Assembly: GCA_037576195.1 (NCBI GenBank)
Contig: JAQZDE010000010.1
Span: 1 to 64,000 of the forward strand
Length of the DNA stretch: 64,000 nucleotides
Source of the DNA: Phytoseiulus persimilis
Lineage: Eukaryota > Arthropoda > Arachnida > Mesostigmata > Phytoseiidae
Reading direction: 5' to 3'
Each line of letters begins with the position of its first letter. Positions within the stretch are counted from its first letter, which is position 1. Both the position numbers and the translations under genes were made by a program. Positions 27,301 to 36,800 of the stretch are shown piece by piece. The notes beneath the pieces are model-generated. The model was not told the DNA's origin, made no database searches, and saw only the letters and a program-made list of their open reading frames with translations.

Positions 27301-28641
27301 CGAATGGCCATTCGAACTCAACACGCTGATACGCCGCTCTCCGAGAAAAGTACACGAGAGATGTTTCGATCGAAATCCCCCTTGTGGTTGGAAAGAGGCG
27401 CTCCGTTTGTCGGCCGGAACGTAGATAGCTGCATTGTGTTGTCGCTTTGTAATTCATGCCTGCTATATAGCAATTCACAGCCACTAGTTCTGAGGGTTCG
27501 TCCTCGCCAGGTTTGTGTAGATGACTTTTTATGACTACGGACAGAGATCGTGAACTTGTAGTTGAAACTTCCTCGCACAAAATGAGGAAGTGGTTTTTGT
27601 GCGTAGTGGCATAGTTTCCCCTGCTGGATCCATCTAACTTCTCCTCCTGTTCCAAAACAGAGGTGGCGATGAGCATCAAATGTCCCCTGGAAGTGCACCT
27701 CTCAGGGGCGGCCTCTCCTCGAGACAAGTTCGAAGTCCTACACTGAACAATAGCCTATACAGCGACCATTTCAACTCCCTTCATGTGAGTATTGTGTGTG
27801 CGAGAATTGCTTCACTACATATTTTTTCTGCGTACTCCGATCATGCACCTTGTTCGGCGTACGCCGCGTGCGTTCCGGAGCGGGCCTTACCGCCCCTGTT
27901 GTTCATATGGACAAGGATTTATTGGCATGGATGGGGATAGCGATCAACGCCACATGAGAAATCTACGATTAACATAAACCCGTTTCAGGCCGCTTTGACC
28001 GACAGTCCTCTATCGTTCCTATCGGCTTTGCAGGCCGGTGCACAACCTTCAATGGCTGGCTCACCCCTGCTAATGACGCCTAATTCACAGGGTATGTCAA
28101 TGAGCGACGCCGAGCGCATAATGTTGTCCATGATGGAACTCGGCCGCCATGACCCTGCCTTGGCCAAAAACGGTCCTAGTCCTGTGAGCCTTCTCCAGCA
28201 GGCAAATGGAACCTCGAATAACCATTTGGAAAAACAGAGCATCAAACAGGCGAGTCTTGCTTTCACCTGCGGCAGAGCTCGCACGTGCATTGAGAACCTT
28301 TATCATAATTGAAAGCGTCACCCTCATCACCGTCTTCAGCCTTTCCCGCCGCCGAATCATACACAAGAGCCTGAACATGGAATGTCATTTTGCAGGAACC
28401 CATGGATAGCTCCGTTGGGGGCCCAGATAGTCCCCCCGCGTCGGGAAGCGATCCCCGCTCACCCAGGTCCCCGCGGTCCCCCATACCGACGATCACAGAA
28501 CCGTCGTCCGACAACGAGATGAGAGACGATGACGACGTTCCTCTACAGTTGCCGAAGGAGTTCCGCGAAAGTCCGGCGGCGTCAACGGCAGCGGAGGCTG
28601 AGGATTTGTCGCTATCTTCCGACCCGGCGAATATTTCGTGA
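15321..28641 (+). CDS. FoxP: FoxP forkhead transcription factor, long isoform (8 coding exons)
   Basis: Nuclear sequence-specific DNA-binding regulator of the FoxP subfamily. Coding exons: 15321-15482, 23046-23324, 23786-25448, 25580-25758, 26046-26179, 27661-27784, 27989-28249, 28396-28641. All phases agree and give 1015 residues. From N to C: a Ser/Thr-rich start; glutamine-rich segments from about residue 110 to 220; long Ser/Asn/Gly-rich linkers; the FoxP C2H2 zinc finger (C468, C473, H486, H491, beginning CKWPGC); a leucine zipper at about 503-531, the dimerisation region in this family; the forkhead domain at about 714-800 with [30 protein letters not shown] and the FoxP signature [13 protein letters not shown]; and a Ser/Pro/acidic tail. 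Each junction has GT-AG sites except the last intron, which starts with GC. I chose the ATG at 15321 because it opens the frame just after a clear acceptor at 15308; a second ATG follows directly. Promoter and untranslated leader lie upstream and are not resolved. FoxP identity is near certain; the exact N-terminus is less so. Confidence 0.95.
15768..15793. repeat. Palindromic (TC)5(GA)8 run
   Basis: TCTCTCTCTC runs directly into GAGAGAGAGAGAGAGA, forming a perfect inverted pair over its central 20 bases. It is located 290 bases after the first coding FoxP exon. GAGA-type runs can bind GAGA-factor-like proteins in insects; that role here is inference. Confidence 0.8.
16930..17400. repeat. GTT/AAC and CAG/CTG triplet-rich region
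   Basis: Dense GTT, TTG, GCC, CAA and CAAC units. Because the units lack stop codons in most frames, overlapping open frames of 100-190 codons appear on both strands (for example plus 16965-17534, minus 17020-17340). None resembles a protein family. This is an intronic simple-repeat region. Confidence 0.75.
23786..25448 (+). other. FoxP: Large FoxP exon: Gln-rich tract, Ser/Asn linkers, zinc finger, leucine zipper
   Basis: A 1663 bp exon between tctctttccag (ending 23785) and donor gtaagcc at 25449. It continues the glutamine-rich segment begun in the exon at 23046. That segment is broken near 23879-23923 by a short charged stretch beginning CNKSHARE. Long Ser, Asn, Gly and Ala runs follow, then the zinc finger at 24746-24817 and the leucine zipper at about 24850-24940. 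CAG and CAA codons alternate through the glutamine runs, so these are not pure CAG tracts. A long antisense open frame here is a Leu-rich mirror of the glutamine codons and not a gene. Confidence 0.92.
25580..25758 (+). other. FoxP: FoxP exon encoding the first half of the forkhead domain
   Basis: Shared exon between acceptor gcattccag (25571-25579) and donor AAG|gtacgtgg at 25758/25759. It completes the Asp codon started at 25448 and encodes forkhead helices 1 and 2 ([36 protein letters not shown]). It stops exactly before helix 3, so the DNA-recognition helix is supplied by whichever downstream exon is used (26046-26179 or 26717-26902). The intron break after ATWK is the position at which insect FoxP alternative exons diverge. 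Confidence 0.92.
26717..26902 (+). CDS. FoxP: FoxP alternative forkhead exon (type b) with its own stop codon
   Basis: This exon begins after a good acceptor (gcacag, 26711-26716) in the same phase 0 as the exon at 26046, so the donor at 25758 can join either one. It encodes an alternative second half of the forkhead domain, starting [13 protein letters not shown] and containing [19 protein letters not shown], and ends in TAA at 26900-26902. The resulting protein is about 822 residues and lacks the C-terminal tail of the long form. Compared with the exon at 26046, the recognition helix reads RTNLS instead of RHNLS and the wing is acidic (EDDFGS) instead of ENVKGA. It ends with a basic RGRPKR stretch. 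Alternative forkhead exons are known from insect FoxP genes such as Drosophila and honeybee; finding the same design here is read directly from the sequence. Including both exons in one mRNA would duplicate the helix, so they are probably mutually exclusive. Confidence 0.9.
   Translation, partial: NAIRTNLSLHKCFVRFEDDFGSFWMVDDNEFVKRRHLNRGRPKRFGPHQTDSVVQSEGALE
28250..28395 (+). other. FoxP: GC-AG intron in the FoxP tail
   Basis: The donor reads AAACAG|gcgagtct at 28249/28250 and the acceptor cattttgcag ends at 28395. Both flanking exons are in phase 0 and read through well (ends SIKQ, resumes EPMDSS). No GT donor nearby keeps the frame: reading on hits a stop after about 20 codons. GC-AG introns are a known minor class with a strong CAG|GCRAGT context, which this matches. 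Confidence 0.7.
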
Positions 28642-31021
28642 AACATGAAGGGTAGTTGAACATCACTGTCGTCGATCATCAATGCGTTGATCGATCCATC
28701 AATCCAAGAGGGTGTCTCCTAGAAAGTGGCCGCGTATCAGCACACGCAGCCAAAGGGGAAGATGCCGCAGCGAAGATTGATTGCGAAGTTGATCTCCGAT
28801 CGATCGATTTGTTCCTCTAGAGACAGCCGGTCTCTCTCATCTTCGGATACGGTTCTCGATCACCATCATACCGCATAAACTTTCATCGACGCGACCTCAG
28901 CGTGAAGGTGGCTGTCGTAGACCTTCTCATCAACTGGCACCACCTTCGTCTCCATTCCCATCACCATAATCATCGTCGACATCATATTCAAGAAAGACTT
29001 CACTCTTATCTTGGAGGAGGAAACTTTGGGAATCATAGACGTCGAGGGAGGGCAAGCAAGAGGAAGATCGTACACAGACCAACTTAGTTCGTTTTTTGAA
29101 TTCATATATTTTCCCAATTGCTGCTGAGACGTCGTCGACTCCATTCGAGGGCAACCACATCATCAACGTATTAATTGTACCATTGTTAAGTCACCCTAGC
29201 AATCAATTGAGAAATTCTCAACCATGTCCTGACCTCGGAGTCGTTCGGAGCTGCTCCGTACCGCTCTTTGGATCTCGGGTTTTCTCGAATCTGACAATCC
29301 TATCGTCCGGGCGCTGTCGATTTGACCGAGGACAAACAAACGGATCAAGGCCAGGAGCTGATGGACCCGGTTAGCGGTTCTTTCATAGTGGCGATTGAAA
29401 AATCTCGCCCCGTTTGGTGATCCTCTCCTGACTGAGGAGAGGAGTCTTTCTCAACGTAGAATGTTCACAGATGTTCAGCGGTGACCTTCTTCGAAGTGTT
29501 TCACGAATGCTAAAATCCTCTCTTGGATGGCGGGGGACACCAAAACTGCTTAGTGAGCCTATACCTTTGACGTCGACGACGAGGCGGAGATGCGTCTGTA
29601 AGGGACTCCTCTAAGTTCTGTATCAGAAACGTAGACGTCGACGGTTTGTTTTTTTCTCTTGAATATTCTCTCAACTTTATCCTCATTTGATGATTATATA
29701 TTCTGTGTAAAAAGTTGGTAGCGAGAGCCGGAGGCAGATCTCTGTACTGATTCTTTGTCGTTTGTAACCACATACTGATGATAACTACTTGGCCAACAAC
29801 AATCCGAGAAATTTCCGCAAACGAGCGGCACCGATATCAAGTCGTCGACTGAACTCGAAGGGCATTATTATTACATAATGTAAGGATGGATAGAAGATGA
29901 TGACGACAACGATGGCTCGACCGCATGCAAGAATCGATCGAGTCATACAGTGTAAAGCAGTCGAAGGCGACCGTTGAACCGACCGAGAGCGGCTCTTTTG
30001 AATCGACTCATCCTCGCACGCTGACTGATTGGTTCGGCGTCGATTGTTTGATAGATGGATTGATTGCGCAATGCTCGTAATCGGTCGGTGATCGGTCGTC
30101 AGGGTCAAGTGAATGTAGTAACCGAGTGGGAAAGGAGAGTCGAGTCACACCTCGATCATATCAGCAGCTGTATTGACTGTCTGACTGACTGCCACCTGCC
30201 CTCGTCCATCCACGAACATATCTCCGTGCTGTGTATAGGAAAACAAACAGGCCCGCTAAATAGATAAGAATCCAAGCAAATATGACAAAGAATACGACCG
30301 TGCTAGATATCCGAGTGCTCCTTTCGGCCAGACGAAGCTTTCCCGTGCAATATACGTCAACAATAATATCTACGATTCATGTCCCGTTCCCCCCACCCTT
30401 GCCGTTCCTCTGCCGTTGCCTTCAGCTGTTTCTCGATCGGCAGCGGATGTAGAATGGGAAACGCTGCACCGATGGTTGCGGCGCGTACAACTGCGCTTTT
30501 CGAAAGCAGCTGCAGAAACAGATCAAGAAGACCGGTGCCGTGAACTCGAAGCGGCATTCTTAAGTTGCTCGTTCGGCCGAAAGCGCACCACAGCTCTTTG
30601 TTACCCGCGCGGTATAGCGGCGGGGTCTATTTGTGTAAAAGTAATAGACTATATTGAATAATATATACTAGATAGACATTGACACCAGGGCGATGCATAC
30701 CAAGGAAGATGAACGGCGTTTTGAAGTGGCGATGAAGCGAGAACGAACACGATAAAAACAGAAGGAATGGATACTGAGAGGAGAACACGCGACGAGAGAC
30801 GATTCAAAAAAGACTTGAAACTGTAATCGAACCCAATGAAAACGTGACGCTGGATCCGAATTCAACCGTGTACCGAGCACTTGCAGTGCAGGGAGCATAC
30901 AAACCCCGATATGTAACTCGAAAGATGAGAAGCGAACGATAAAATGGAAATGATTAACGATAACAAGCAGATAATGATGAAGTCGGTGAGGAATAGACAC
31001 AAGATGAAATTTCGAGCGATA

Positions 31022-31027
31022 AATAAA
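31022..31027 (+). terminator. Possible FoxP poly(A) signal AATAAA
   Basis: First exact AATAAA on the + strand after the FoxP stop at 28641, giving a 3' untranslated region of about 2.4 kb. Variant signals nearer the stop cannot be excluded. Long 3' ends are common for FoxP genes. Confidence 0.35.
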
Positions 31028-33315
31028 AGGAAAATCTTGATAACACCTTGAAATCTGTCGACCATCTTGTTATCTTCTCATGGTATGTATCAATCTCCTC
31101 AAACGGGAGATTTTCTCTCGGCTGGGAGAAAATTGGATGAGCGGCGCACCAGAAAGTAGCTTGTGAGAGCTCACACTATTTCAATTGATCCGTTTCGTGG
31201 GGAAACTACGTGTGTGTGGAAGAATGTGATGAAATGAATGTCCAGCTCGGTGAAATCCCAACTGTAGAGCCCTAGGAGCTTTTTACGACATTCGTTGCTT
31301 TGAATTTCTCTTGCTCCTGAAAGCGACCTGATCAATTGTGGAGGGGTCTGGAGGCTTTCACGATAAGTTGTTCAATGTTGCGTCCGGAGGATCGTGATTC
31401 GGTGCGCGCATACGCCCTGTCATTCTGGGATCACAAGTTTGCGAGAAAGAGGATACAGCTGTCGGGCTCCCGCTCGACAGCGCAGAGGTCATTTCGAACG
31501 CTTAGTGTCTTTCAAACTGTCGCGGGAAGCGGTCGCGAAAAGACGAATTATCTCACACCGCATTTGAGCGAAATTTTGGAACAGTAACTTGCGAATCTCC
31601 AAGCCGGCGGCGGACGTACTCTCCAACATGGCCGCAAAGTTCTCTCGCCAGCTTCGGCACCGGCCGTAAAAGACTCCAGCGTGGTCCGTTTTCTGTTCGG
31701 AGGAAACTGAGCAGGCCTGAAACTATCGACGCTCGACGACATTTTCATGCTGCGAAAGCTTTTCCAGGGTCGGAAGAGAGTATCAAAAGGAAATGATTGA
31801 TGAGTTCCGTTATCTCCAACGTGTTGGTGTTACCGTCCAAGAAACTCCGAATCGTAATATAGTCAGGCTGATCAAGTTTGACCCCGGCGGGGCACTCGCG
31901 TGATTCCCGAAACAATTTTTTAGCTTATCACCGTTCCTCATCGCTCCGCAGCGTCTGATCACAGATCACCAAACAAAGTCGATCTTTCATCTTTCAAGAG
32001 AGCTGTGTTTCCATGTGAACCTTCATCACGGGACCGATGCTCGCGAGAAACGCGGGAAAAATCGGGTCTTTAGGGGTTCGCACGCGCGGTTGTTTTTTTC
32101 CGATCTTCGGTGAACCGCAAACCGCAGTTTCCGGAAATCGCGGTCATTTTCGAGGCCTAGTCAGGATCGCCCTCTCATTTGCACTGATCGCGGATTGTTT
32201 TCTGATTCTTTGAGGTCAGAAAAAGTGTTAAGCTCCGCAGTTTGCAACAGCTGCTATGCGCGCAGTGCGGTGACTCGCAGGGACGAGCTTGATATGATTA
32301 GCCTGAGACTCCCGATTCGGAAGTCGTCAAGGCCATCCGTGTAGCCCCGCAGCCCTCTGTCGATTGCACGTATTGATTTTAATAGAGTCAGTGGTTCTGG
32401 CTGCGCGGGACGGTCGCTTGATTCGGAATCGGTTCAATAACGTCTCCAAAGTTTCGGAAGGAACTGAACGCGCGGAACTCAATAACGAAGGGCTCTACAC
32501 CCTCCACGAACGCGTCGCTACAGTGTGGCGCTTCACAGTTTCATTTTGATCCTCCCATCGTTACAGCCACTCCTGTAACCCTGCTTCGTCTTGAACTCTG
32601 TACTCCGCGACCTATGCGAAGCAGGGTTGGCGGGATTTGCGCTCGTGTCTTGCACGTCTCTTGATTAGTTCCTCCGCCAGACGCCTGGAGTGCACTTCTT
32701 CGGGAAATTCCCTCAATCTGAGTGCGGTGGCCGAACTATCTCCGAAACGTTCCCGAACACACTGAGTAGATCGACGCGGGACAACTTGATGTTGATCTGT
32801 GCTCTCGCGGCTAGCCCCAGTGCTATGCCCATCCGCTGGAACAATGAGCTAGAGGAGGCTTAGCGGTTTATCGTTCGAATCAAGCGACTGCAAATTAATC
32901 GAATTGTATTTTGAGGAGACTCAGGTAATAAAGAATCCATGAAAGTATCCTATGGATTTGCCTCCCATTTGCTCTCCAGAAACACTATAGAAGCCAATCG
33001 CTCGCTAAGTAATCTGGGTGAAGTCGAAGCTAAGAAGCCCCGTCTTCATGCTTGTTGCCTGCTCAGTCCGGACTAGTTTCCTGAACCGTTTGAGCCTTCA
33101 ACTCCAGAAGTGATCGCGATGTTCTTCCACGCAAAGTTTTCAGTACACATTGCGCTTTATGGTAATGAGCATGTTGCATCGTTCCGGAGCGACCATGTTG
33201 TCAGAAAACTCCAGCGGTTTGAAAGTCCCAAGATGGCTTCTTGAGATAACGCCATAGTTTCGCAACAGGGAGGACACCCCATTTTGATTACAGAATTCCG
33301 GAAATAACTTAGTAT

Positions 33316-33321
33316 TTATTG
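33316..33321 (-). terminator. Possible integrin poly(A) signal (AATAAA on minus strand)
   Basis: TTTATT on the + strand, that is AATAAA on the minus strand, lies 525 bases beyond the integrin stop codon. It is a plausible cleavage signal for that gene. Confidence 0.45.
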
Positions 33322-33845
33322 TTCTATCGCTTCCTCTCACTTTGCACAATCCACCCTAAATACCTACCCGGCGTGCGGGATGCTTTCAACTATGAAAGTC
33401 AATATTATTTTACACTTGCTAGTTACAATATCGGTCGACGATCTTGTATGACGTTGACCGGTTCATTCTTTGATTCACAGATTTTTGAATGTTCTATCTG
33501 CCGGTAACGGCTGGCTTCCGCTTCTCTTTCAGTAGCGGGCTACAGAAGATCGGTAGAAGCCCAAGCGCTGTCGGCGGAGCACGATCGAATCTCTAATATT
33601 CACAAGTTGGGCTATACATTATCTACCTACTGAATGGTGCGACAGCCATAACTCGAACAACGGCGTTCAAAGGAAAATAACTCGATGGCCTTCGCAACTT
33701 TCATCACTGATCCAATCCTCGCTGCATGAGTGAACCATCGGCTCGATGACTTGATGAGGAGTGATTCTATGAATGATGATCGGGATTTGATTCAGCGGAG
33801 CAACACGGGATACACTAGGCTGACACCAGAGTTTAAGCATCAAAC

Positions 33846-36800
33846 CTAAACCTTGGAGTCGTGGAATGTGGCGTTATTATCATTATCGTCCACGTCGACC
33901 ATGTTGTTAATAGGTGAGTGGGGGGCGAGTATGGGGCTTGCCGATTGAGGCTCTTTCTGCAGCTCAGTCAGATCGTCGCGGGAGTTTCGCTTGAAGAAGC
34001 CACACTTGTAAAGCACGTAGAACATGATCGAGACCATGATCAGTCCTACAATGACGGCAAGCAAAATCCACCACCAGGCAATGCCCCGACCAAGCGGCTT
34101 GCCTTCTCTAACCAGCACCGTTTCGATTGAGGTACTTTTCGGTCTCGGATTCGGCTCGTTGGCGAGTTGCTCGCGGTTCTTCAACTCAATCGAAGCGTCT
34201 GAACGGAACACGATGACCTCCGGAATCACGCGAACCTGATCGATGAGTTCCGTGATGTTGAGGAGCGTAACCAAGTGGAACGTCGCTCTTGTCTGGTCGG
34301 TCTTGAATGGACCCATTGAACATCTGTATAATGAGCAGCTGAATGATTCACAATCAATGGTCAGCTGCCTCACAGTGGACGTTGGCAGTGTTAGAGACGC
34401 GCTCCGGGGCAACGAGGCCGAATCCCGTCGAACTCGTTTGTATTTGCTGAGCCAGCAATCCAAGTTCACGCGGGAATCGCTCGTCTTCGTCAGCGGCTTG
34501 ATGACTTTCACGAACGGATATCGCTGGAGGTGGTCCGCTTCGCGCGCAACCGGAATTAAAACCGAGAGCTCGACGGAATCGATGCGACTATCGTGATATT
34601 TTGTGACGGTGTAAATGTGATCTATTACGATATCGGACGAGTTTTTCTTGAAGATCACGTTTTCCAGCAATCTCGCGCCAGAGATTCCGGCATCCGCGCG
34701 GAATTCCAGCGGGAATCTGAAGGAGACGTTGTTCGCTTGCGCGTTCTGATCCCTGGAGGCGGTTCGCAGGTACACTCCGAATTTTGCGCTCGTCTGTTCC
34801 AACCGTCGTTCGTCCTCCAGCTGCAACTTGATCGATATTGACCTGGATTGACCCGCTGTAATGAAAGAGTCAGAGTTGACGTTGCGAACATACGAGTATC
34901 CATGACCGTGGTCCGGAACGGATCGAGACTTGGAATGTTAGCAAAGCTCTGAGCTGATATTAGAGAGTCTTCGAGAATATCGCACCTTGGAGTTCGTTGT
35001 CTATGGTGCAGGCGATCTTATCATCCCGGTTCTCCGTTCGGGTACATTTATCCGGATTGTTGAACACGAATCCGGACTCTAACGTGACGACCACTTCCGT
35101 CCTAAAAGCAATGTCGCTTTTCGAGTCTGAGTCGACATCAATTTTAAGCGTAAGTGGTTCCGTGCGACCGATAGCGATTGGTTGTTCGTTTTCGAGACCT
35201 TCAACGCTAGCTCTGAGTTTGAGGTACACCACACAGCCTTCAAATCTGCAGTTGACCTGTGAAATTCAGTGGAATCAGTAACATTTCCCGTAACATGTGA
35301 CCGGGCTCGTAGCGGCCCGCGGAGCCGAGGAACCAGAGGATTTCCGGCGATTTACCGCCGAAATCCGCGAGGCTCTCATGAGAGCAACGATGCAATTCTC
35401 TTCACTTGGAGCAACAGGCGGAAAACGATTTATATACCTTGTAGGCTGTCGCCGCGCTGACCGGCTCCTTCGAGTACAGGACGGGGCAGTTTGCGCAGAA
35501 ACTCTGTGAAGGAAACGACCCGAATGAGTCGGGAATCAGAAGTTTCTTCTTGTGCTGTGACGGCGACAAATCGCGGCGGTCTCGTCAGTACAGGGAGCTT
35601 ATTCCGGTGGAGAAACTCACGGTGCTTTGGTGTCGTCCATCGATGTCGTAGTTCATTCGGAACTCGATCGGGTTCAGCATGTCCTGCGAATGTGGAGCAG
35701 GGAGGACGAACGCTTTCACATCAATACATTCCTCCCGGCCCGGAGTGCTCAGGCTCACGGTCCTGACTGTTGTGTTCTCCGCCAATCGCGGGTTGACTTG
35801 GTCGGCAACAAGAGCTGCGAGAAAAATAGAGAATTCTCTTAATCGTGAATGGTCGCTCACTACGTTTCCCTGCAGGGATGATCCTCCGAATTCGAGGGGA
35901 ACGATTTCCGAGTAAGAACCACCATGCTCACCTCTCGGGGTGCTGCTCTTGACGTCGGCATTGATGTCCAACCTCAGGTATATGCTGTCTATCGGGCTGG
36001 AAGTCGTCGATTCCGGGTTTTCGAAAGTGGTGCACACTCTCAGGTCGAAGCAGTATAGATCTCGCCTGCGGAATGTGGAAGAAGATTCGACTTGAAGTTC
36101 GGTCACATTCGCGCGCCTGAATCCGTCGGTCATACATGTCATGAACGATCAAGAATGGGCACAGCAGGCGGGCCAGCTTACCTCCCGTTCGCGAAACATG
36201 TCCCCCCCTCTTTCGGGATCTGTTTCTCGGTGAGTGTGATTGAGGCTTTCACGATTACCACAGGACGAGATCGGTACAAGAAACCGTGACCGCTCAAGAC
36301 AGCACCTGAATCAATAGAATCTTTCCCTCAGAGTTTTGTCGGCGTGAAGATAAATCACATTTTGAAGAAAAATTGGGTCGTTCGAGGCTGCAACGAAACC
36401 CCGTAAAGATGATGTCACCCACCCACTGCGAAGTCCAGATACGTGTTTCCAGTTACATCCAGTCCTTTCGAAATGCTATAGCCGAAGCCCTTGAAGGAGG
36501 GACCATTCGACGGTGGAACGATCTTCTCTCTGTTGTCATTGCTCACAGCGTGCTTAGCAGATCCTGAGAAACAGATGCGCCCAGGCTTAGACTCCGGCCT
36601 TTCAATATTGGAAAAGCCGATGTGATGATTCGATGCAATGAAACTCAATGATCGATAGGTTTCGGAGCCCACAATGCGAACCTCGGAAGATGTAGACGGC
36701 GCCGCTCTTGCCTTCAAAAGGAGCGCCGATTGCTGTGTCGTCGCAGCGATCTTTGTCGAGGTCGCCGAGATTGGTGATCACAGATCCGAAGCGACCACCA

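Larger units (their letters stand above)
28642..33845. other. Convergent spacer between FoxP and the integrin gene
   Basis: Contains the 3' untranslated regions of both convergent genes and about 2 kb of unassigned DNA. No frame of convincing composition was found. The DNA at about 29.6-31.1 kb is AT-richer than its surroundings, as expected of 3' untranslated sequence. Confidence 0.6.

Noticed and set aside
34862-34945. Extra integrin exon reading [20 protein letters not shown]
   Set aside because: It can be spliced in phase, but family alignment goes directly from NELQ to [11 protein letters not shown]; the exon start at 34855 after ttcattacag fits the integrin spacing without it.
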